This document shows, piece after piece, positions 58,819 through 64,000 of a stretch of 64,000 nt of DNA (positions are counted from its first letter, which is position 1; every line of letters begins with the position of its first letter). A program made the translations under genes and the position numbers. The notes under the pieces are model-generated. The model was not told the origin of the DNA and ran no database searches. It saw nothing but the letters and a program-made list of their open reading frames with translations. Source of the DNA: Hydrogenobacter thermophilus TK-6 (GTDB lineage Bacteria > Aquificota > Aquificia > Aquificales > Aquificaceae); assembly GCF_000010785.1 (NCBI RefSeq), contig NC_013799.1:248001-312000 (forward strand), written 5' to 3'.

Positions 58819-59372
58819 GGGTCTATCTGGGCAAACTTTTTCCTGCCCTCTTCAAACACATCTCCTCCGTATATGTCGTTAGCCACTATGACAGGAAAGT
58901 CCTCCACATAAAGCCTTCTTATGGCTTCAGTACCAAGATCCTCGTAAGCTATCACTTCCGAAGACTTTATGCTCTTGGATAGCAAAACAGCTACACCTCC
59001 AACCGCTGCAAAATAAACTGCCTTGTACTTTATGAGAAGGTCTTTAACCAGCTGACTCCTGTAGCCTTTGCCTATCATTCCCTTTAGCCCAAGCTTTAAA
59101 AGAGGTTCCACATACTTGTCCATCCTTATGGCTGTGGTGGGTCCTGCAGAGCCAATAACCTGTCCGGGTTTTGGTGGAGTTGGACCTACATAGTATATAA
59201 CTTGTCCTTTCATATCAAAGGGTGGAGCCTCCCCCCTGTTTAGAGCTTCCACCATCCTCTTGTGAGCTGCATCCCTTGCAGTGTATATGTATCCGGTTAA
59301 AAGCACCCTGTCGCCAGCCTTAAGGCTCTCTATGGTTTCATCCGTTAATGGAGTAAAGATCCTTTTCTCCAT
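58815..59372 (-). CDS. fumarate hydratase class I, beta (C-terminal) subunit
   Basis: The 185-residue protein matches the C-terminal domain of iron-sulfur fumarases: LKAGDRVLLTGYIYTARDAAHKR, YYVGPTPPKPGQVIGSAGPTTAIRMD, MIGKG and DFPVIVANDIYGGD. It pairs with a separate alpha subunit that carries the 4Fe-4S cluster and is not in this window. In Aquificales the enzyme runs in the reductive TCA cycle. TAAAAT lies 6 bp from the ATG. Confidence 0.92.
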   Translation of the reverse strand: MEKRIFTPLTDETIESLKAGDRVLLTGYIYTARDAAHKRMVEALNRGEAPPFDMKGQVIYYVGPTPPKPGQVIGSAGPTTAIRMDKYVEPLLKLGLKGMIGKGYRSQLVKDLLIKYKAVYFAAVGGVAVLLSKSIKSSEVIAYEDLGTEAIRRLYVEDFPVIVANDIYGGDVFEEGRKKFAQIDP

Positions 59373-59414
59373 ATCACCATTTTACAATATATTATTTTAG
59401 TAAAGGAGGGAAAG

Positions 59415-60506
59415 ATGACACCAACTGCTCAATCACAGGAAGTTAAGCTGATTGACCTTCTTGTAAAGACGGTACAGCTTGGTGCTAGTGACCTTCACAT
59501 AACACCAGGAGCAAAACCATCCGTGAGGATTGATGGCAGGATTACGCCTCTGGCTGAGTATCCGGTACTGACTCCTGAAATAACACAGAGGCTTGCTTAC
59601 TCGGTTATGTCAGAAAGGCACAGAAAGGAGCTGGAGGAAAAGGGACAGGTAGACTTCTCCTTCGGTGTCAAAGATATAGGGAGATTCAGGAGCAATGTCT
59701 TTTTCCAGAGGAACTCCATAGCGGGTGCCTTCAGAAGGCTTCCTTACAAGATCATGAGCGTAAAGGAGCTTGGGCTTACCGAGAAGGTGCTGGAGCTATG
59801 CCACAAGAGTATGGGATTAATTCTGGTAACTGGTCCTACAGGCTCTGGAAAAACCACCACCTTGGCATCTCTTATAAATTACATAAACGAGAACTTCCCG
59901 TACCACATAATAACCATAGAAGACCCCATTGAGTATGTTTTTCAGCACAAGAAGAGCATAGTAAACCAGATAGAGATAGGTGAGGATGTGGATAGTTTCG
60001 CAAGTGCCTTAAGAGCAGCTTTGCGTGAAGACCCGGATGTTATACTTGTGGGTGAGATGAGGGACCTGGAAACCATAGAGATAGCCCTGAGAGCTGCGGA
60101 AACGGGACACTTGGTGTTTGGGACACTTCACACCAATACAGCCATATCAACCATAACAAGAATCATAGATGTATTCCCACCCTCACAGCAGGAGCAGATA
60201 AGGATACAGCTTTCTTTTGTCCTTCAGGGGGTCATCTCTCAGAGACTTCTTCCCAAGGTAGGTGGTGGAAGGGTGCTGGCTTATGAGCTTATGATTCCCA
60301 ACACAGCCATAAGAAATCTCATAAGGGAGAACAAATTGCAGCAGGTTTATGCTATGATGCAAAGTGGTCAGGCAGAAACGGGCATGCAAACCATGAATCA
60401 ATCTCTGGCAAGCCACTACAGAGCAGGACTTATAACTCTTGATGACGCCTTCAAGTACTCTCCTGATGTGAAAGAGCTTGAAAGAATGATAGGTAGGAGC
60501 ATTTAG
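59415..60506 (+). CDS. pilT: type IV pilus retraction ATPase
   Basis: The 363-residue hexameric ATPase has Walker A GPTGSGKTTT, an Asp box (IEDPIEYVF), Walker B DPDVILVGEMRD, a His box (GTLHTN) and the PilT-type AIRNLIRE. It powers pilus retraction and twitching motility. AAAGGAGGG precedes ATG 59415. It is followed 2 bp later by pilC. Confidence 0.95.
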   Translation: MTPTAQSQEVKLIDLLVKTVQLGASDLHITPGAKPSVRIDGRITPLAEYPVLTPEITQRLAYSVMSERHRKELEEKGQVDFSFGVKDIGRFRSNVFFQRNSIAGAFRRLPYKIMSVKELGLTEKVLELCHKSMGLILVTGPTGSGKTTTLASLINYINENFPYHIITIEDPIEYVFQHKKSIVNQIEIGEDVDSFASALRAALREDPDVILVGEMRDLETIEIALRAAETGHLVFGTLHTNTAISTITRIIDVFPPSQQEQIRIQLSFVLQGVISQRLLPKVGGGRVLAYELMIPNTAIRNLIRENKLQQVYAMMQSGQAETGMQTMNQSLASHYRAGLITLDDAFKYSPDVKELERMIGRSI

Positions 60507-60508
60507 AT

Positions 60509-61732
60509 ATGCCAAGGTTTAGATACAGAGCCTTTGGAGAGGATGGGAGCTTTATACAGCAGGAGGTCACATACCCAAGCCATGAGCTTTTGGTGGCGGA
60601 CCTCCAGCAGAAGGGTTTTACCATAGTTGAGGTAGAAGAGTTAGAGGAGAAGAAAAAAAGAGAATTAAACATTCAGCTACCCTTTCTCGGTGGTGTAAGC
60701 GACAGGGACATATCCATCTTCTGCAGGCAACTTGGTACCATGATAAATGCAGGCGTTAATATAATAGATGCCATAAACATACTTGCGGAACAGCTACCTA
60801 ACAAGATGCTCTCCGATGCTTCCAAACAGGTAGCCAAAATGGTAAGCGAGGGTATGAACCTTTCTGCCGCCATGAACAGGTTTCCCAAGGTGTTCCCTGA
60901 GCTGGTGGTCAATCTTGCCAAAGTGGGTGAGGAAACGGGAAATCTTGATGTTGCTCTCATAAGAGCTGCGGAATACTACGAAAAGATGGCTATGATAAAG
61001 AGCAAGATAAAGAGTGCCTCCTTTTATCCTATCTTCGTGGTAGTTATAGCCACCATCATAGTCACAGGCATACTCTACTACCTTGTTCCCACCTTTGCCC
61101 AGATGTACGAAAGCTTAGGAGGAGAGCTTCCACTTCCTACCCAGATGCTCGTTAACGCATCCAATGCTCTCAGAAATAATCTTCTAACAATAATAGGCGT
61201 AATACTGCTTTTCTCAGCAGTTTTCAGGCTTCTCTATCAGAGGAGCTACGCTTTTAGAAAGTCTGTTCACACTTTTATGCTTAAAGTTCCCAAAATGGGG
61301 GAGCTTGTACTAAAAAGCTCCATGGCAAAGTTTGCAAGGACTATGGCAACGCTTTTTGCCAGCGGAGTTGCTCTTGAGAGAGCTTTTGATATAGCAGGTC
61401 AGGTAACTGGCAACTTAGTCATAAAGGAGTCCGTTGAAAGAGCCAAAAAGAGGGTCATAGAAGGAAAGCCTATGCACGCATCCTTAGAAGAGACGGGCAT
61501 ATTTCCCAAGCTTGTCATAGCTATGGTGAGAGTGGGTGAAGACACGGGTAGGCTGGATGAGATGCTAGACACCATAGCGAGGTTTTACGAGGATGAGTTT
61601 GACAGAGCGGTGGAGGGCATGATAAAGCTTATAGAACCCGCTCTTATGGTTTTCATAGGTGGCGTGGTGGGTATGATACTGGTGGCTCTTTATCTGCCCA
61701 TCTTCAAGATGGGAGAGCTTATAAAAGGTTGA
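60509..61732 (+). CDS. pilC: type IV pilus inner-membrane platform protein
   Basis: The 407-residue protein has two T2SSF domains (FCRQLGTMINAGVNIIDAI, then KFARTMATLFASGVALERAF) with transmembrane helices, and ends LVALYLPIFKMG. It links the pilus fibre to the assembly and retraction ATPases. It is the second gene of the pilT-pilC unit. Confidence 0.95.
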   Translation: MPRFRYRAFGEDGSFIQQEVTYPSHELLVADLQQKGFTIVEVEELEEKKKRELNIQLPFLGGVSDRDISIFCRQLGTMINAGVNIIDAINILAEQLPNKMLSDASKQVAKMVSEGMNLSAAMNRFPKVFPELVVNLAKVGEETGNLDVALIRAAEYYEKMAMIKSKIKSASFYPIFVVVIATIIVTGILYYLVPTFAQMYESLGGELPLPTQMLVNASNALRNNLLTIIGVILLFSAVFRLLYQRSYAFRKSVHTFMLKVPKMGELVLKSSMAKFARTMATLFASGVALERAFDIAGQVTGNLVIKESVERAKKRVIEGKPMHASLEETGIFPKLVIAMVRVGEDTGRLDEMLDTIARFYEDEFDRAVEGMIKLIEPALMVFIGGVVGMILVALYLPIFKMGELIKG

Positions 61733-61766
61733 TGTTCAGGAAGAAGGAGCTTATATTTAACAGTTT

Positions 61767-62864
61767 ATGAGTCTGAGCGTAGGGATAGTGGGGCTTCCCA
61801 ATGTGGGAAAGTCTACCCTCTTTAATGCCATCACCGAGTCTGCAAAGGCGCAGGCAGCCAACTACCCTTTCTGCACCATAGAGCCTAACGTGGGGGTGGT
61901 GGAGGTACCTGACAGAAGGCTTTACGAGATTGCAAGGCTGGAAAGGTCCAAAAAGATAACTCCTACCTTCATAGAGTTTGTTGATATAGCGGGGCTTGTG
62001 CGCAATGCCAGCCAGGGGGAAGGTCTTGGCAATCAGTTCCTTGCTCACATAAGAGAGGTGGATGCCATAGCCATGGTTCTAAGATGCTTTGAAGACCCGG
62101 ACATTGTGCATATAGAGGGAAGCGTTGACCCTGTGCGTGATGCCCAGATAATAGACCTGGAGCTTATAGCCAAGGACTTGGAGACGGTAAGCAAGAGGCT
62201 TGAGAAGGTGGAAAAGATGGCAAGGATTGGTGATAAGAAAGCCAAAGAAGAGTTGGAAAAGCTCAGCATGCTCAGGGAGATTTTGGAAGGGATGGAGCCA
62301 GTAAGGAGAAGGGAGCTTGCGCAGGATGTGCGGGAGTATGCTGAGAGAGTCCTTTTTTTACTCACCATAAAGCCGGTTCTGTATGTGGCTAATGTGGATG
62401 AGGAGGGGCTAAAGGGAAATGAGCATCTGGAGAAGGTTATGGGCTATGCACGGAATGAGAAAGCTCCGGTTGTTGCCATATGCGCAAAGCTGGAGGCGGA
62501 GTTGGTGAGCCTTCCTGCACAAGATAGGAAGGAGCTTCTTTTGGCTTACGGTCTTGAAGAGCCAGGTCTTAACAGACTTGTCAGGGAGGCTTACAAGCTT
62601 CTGGGTCTTATAACCTTCTTTACGGCTGGAGAGAAGGAGGCAAGGGCGTGGACCATAAAGAGAGGCACCAAAGCTCCTCAGGCGGCAGGCAAGATTCACT
62701 CAGACTTTGAGAGAGGTTTTATAGCTGCGGAGGTTATAAACTACGAGGACTACATAAAGGTGGGTTCTATCAGCAAGGCAAAGGAGATGGGGCTTGTAAG
62801 GCTTGAAGGAAGAGACTACCAGATAAAGGACGGAGATATAGTTTACTTTAGGTTCAATGTTTGA
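61767..62864 (+). CDS. ychF: ribosome-binding ATPase YchF/EngD
   Basis: The 365-residue Obg-family NTPase has [38 protein letters not shown], a helical insertion and the C-terminal TGS domain ([24 protein letters not shown]). YchF prefers ATP and binds ribosomes. TATATT lies upstream of ATG 61767. The 3' end overlaps the convergent glycosyltransferase by 11 bp. Confidence 0.96.
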   Translation: MSLSVGIVGLPNVGKSTLFNAITESAKAQAANYPFCTIEPNVGVVEVPDRRLYEIARLERSKKITPTFIEFVDIAGLVRNASQGEGLGNQFLAHIREVDAIAMVLRCFEDPDIVHIEGSVDPVRDAQIIDLELIAKDLETVSKRLEKVEKMARIGDKKAKEELEKLSMLREILEGMEPVRRRELAQDVREYAERVLFLLTIKPVLYVANVDEEGLKGNEHLEKVMGYARNEKAPVVAICAKLEAELVSLPAQDRKELLLAYGLEEPGLNRLVREAYKLLGLITFFTAGEKEARAWTIKRGTKAPQAAGKIHSDFERGFIAAEVINYEDYIKVGSISKAKEMGLVRLEGRDYQIKDGDIVYFRFNV

Positions 62865-63897
62865 GGCTCTCCAGTGCTTCTATGAAATCCTTGACTACTT
62901 TATCCCTTGAGAACTTTCTCCTGTACAGGCTCAGGGCATTCTGGGAAAGCTCTATCCACCTTCTTACAGCTAATGCCATTTTTTCCGTAAGGTCTTCTAT
63001 GCTTCCCGCCTTAAACACAAAGCCATTCTGTCCATCTTCCACAGCCTCCTTTATACCTCCTATGTCTGAGACCACCAAAGCACAACCGCAGGCAAGGGCT
63101 TCCAGCGCAACCCTTGGGAAAGCCTCCGTCTCCTTAGAAGGTATAACGCATATATGAGCCATCCTGTAGTAATCCTCCACCTTTGGAGTGTAGCCCACAG
63201 TAAATACTCTATCCTGCAAACCCCTTTCTGTTATAAAAGCTCTCACCTTCTGCCTTAACCTGCCATCTCCAACTATCCAAGCCCTTACCCTCTTATCCGT
63301 TTGGGAAAGTCTGTAGAAAGCTTGCAAAAAGTCCATAATTCCCTTACCCTCATCCAGCTTACCAACAAAAACCAACTCTACTGGGTCTTTTTGCTTTTCC
63401 TGATAGTAAAATCGCCCTTCATCCACCACATTGTAAATTACCCTTATCCTGTCTTGATTTACGCCTTCCTTTATAAGATTCTCCTTTACATGTTTGCTCA
63501 CTGCTAAGAAAAGGTCCACATGTGGGAAGACAAGCTTTCTCACTGCCCACTGTTTCATTTTCTCCATGTGCCTGAAGAAAACAACCCTGCACCCGCTTAG
63601 CCTGCCTGCCAGCAGAACATTCAGATACTCCTTTCCGTTGTTAGCTATTAAAAAGTCCACCTTTCTTCTTTTTGCTAAACTTGTAAGCCTGATGGTGCTT
63701 ATCAGTGCCAGACTGTTGGGAAAGGATATATGATACTTTTCTACACCTTCCGTGTGTTTATCCACATAAGAGTCTCTTGCGCAGACCAAAAGGACATCTA
63801 TGCCTTCTTTCTTTAGCTCTTTTACCATCTGCAAGGTGTGTATCTCCGTTCCACCAAAGTTAGGATTTGGATTGCCGTTAAGCCAGAGTATCTTCAT
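62854..63897 (-). CDS. GT4-family glycosyltransferase
   Basis: The 347-residue GT-B enzyme has an N-terminal [27 protein letters not shown], a [14 protein letters not shown] segment and the donor-binding [24 protein letters not shown] with the Glu-x7-Glu pattern. It probably adds a sugar to lipopolysaccharide or another surface glycan. Its start overlaps the stop of an upstream gene that runs off the window. Confidence 0.9.
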   Translation of the reverse strand: MKILWLNGNPNPNFGGTEIHTLQMVKELKKEGIDVLLVCARDSYVDKHTEGVEKYHISFPNSLALISTIRLTSLAKRRKVDFLIANNGKEYLNVLLAGRLSGCRVVFFRHMEKMKQWAVRKLVFPHVDLFLAVSKHVKENLIKEGVNQDRIRVIYNVVDEGRFYYQEKQKDPVELVFVGKLDEGKGIMDFLQAFYRLSQTDKRVRAWIVGDGRLRQKVRAFITERGLQDRVFTVGYTPKVEDYYRMAHICVIPSKETEAFPRVALEALACGCALVVSDIGGIKEAVEDGQNGFVFKAGSIEDLTEKMALAVRRWIELSQNALSLYRRKFSRDKVVKDFIEALESLKH

Positions 63898-64000
63898 AGC
63901 AAAATTTTTAAAAGTAGCTTTAGAATAAAGTCGTTTCCAAACACAGTTATCCTTCTTATCTCAAAGAGATTCTCGCTCTGCTCAAAGGAGCCGGCTTTTG
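63894..64000 (-). CDS. C-terminal end of a gene entering from the right edge
   Basis: The minus strand is open from the window edge for 34 codons (SFEQSENLFEIRRITVFGND, then [11 protein letters not shown]) to a TGA at 63894-63896 that overlaps the glycosyltransferase ATG (ATGA). This is the normal coupling pattern for these operons. Too little is present to name the product. Confidence 0.6.
   Translation of the reverse strand, partial: KAGSFEQSENLFEIRRITVFGNDFILKLLLKILL

Overview
The window looks like chromosomal DNA from a thermophilic member of the Aquificaceae (Hydrogenobacter/Thermocrinis-like). The evidence is the Lys/Glu-rich, AGG/AGA- and ATA-rich coding style, a SecA carrying the roughly 50-residue NBD1 insertion reported for Aquificales and some other thermophiles, a two-subunit class I fumarase beta chain of the kind used in the reductive TCA cycle, a cytochrome-c nitric oxide reductase, System II cytochrome c biogenesis, an Ogg2-type DNA glycosylase, and extreme compaction. 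Species cannot be fixed from the sequence alone.

Layout. 1-570: 5' end of a 16S rRNA gene on the minus strand, with a leader driven by three tandem near-consensus promoters. 775-4.2 kb: a DUF2229 protein, then a strongly structured RNA leader followed by acpP-fabF-rnc. 4.2-7.3 kb (minus): recN-ogg-toprim-unknown repair operon. 7.3-13.9 kb: atpA, DUF72, TPR, type II secretion pseudopilins, a NurA-like nuclease and an AEC permease. 13.8-20.7 kb: UDP-glucuronate decarboxylase, tRNA-Val, accA, GH57 and secA. 20.7-21.4 kb: wreck of an MvaI/BcnI-like restriction-modification system. 21.4-28.9 kb: wecB plus an exopolysaccharide synthesis/export cluster. 28.9-34 kb: pdxJ, malQ, a CcmI-like lipoprotein, UPF0114, a LysR regulator, tRNA-Arg, a SpoVG-like gene and def. 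34.2-38.7 kb: TnpB remnant, the norCB denitrification genes with a palindromic operator, and resB. 39.0-49.3 kb: a defence and mobile-element island. 49.4-64 kb: valS, hldD, argB, a Xer recombinase beside a candidate dif site, trmD, rimO, fumarase beta, pilT-pilC, ychF and glycosyltransferases.

How the genes work together. Most are housekeeping genes packed as overlapping operons. Six of seven native convergent pairs overlap at their 3' ends and the seventh abuts. Several genes have a -10 hexamer exactly 6-7 bp before the start codon, which predicts leaderless mRNAs.

The defence island pairs a PLD-SNF2 helicase with a giant Eco57I-class adenine methylase. The methylase gene has received, in frame, a complete REP-associated (RAYT/Y1) transposase domain bounded by its own REP-like hairpins between motifs I and IV, and a second transposase-less REP pair near its 3' end. 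Downstream lie a frameshifted methylase tail, a TcmP/DUF5131 chimera that has lost the three-Cys motif and is flanked by a 35-bp direct repeat, a MntA-HepT toxin-antitoxin pair and a truncated DUF2851 gene.

The most novel points are the transposase-in-methylase fusion, the interleaved-helix RNA leader of acpP, the perfectly symmetric 28-bp dif candidate next to its recombinase, the Walker-A Lys-to-Arg change in ATP synthase alpha, and a tRNA-Val with C33.
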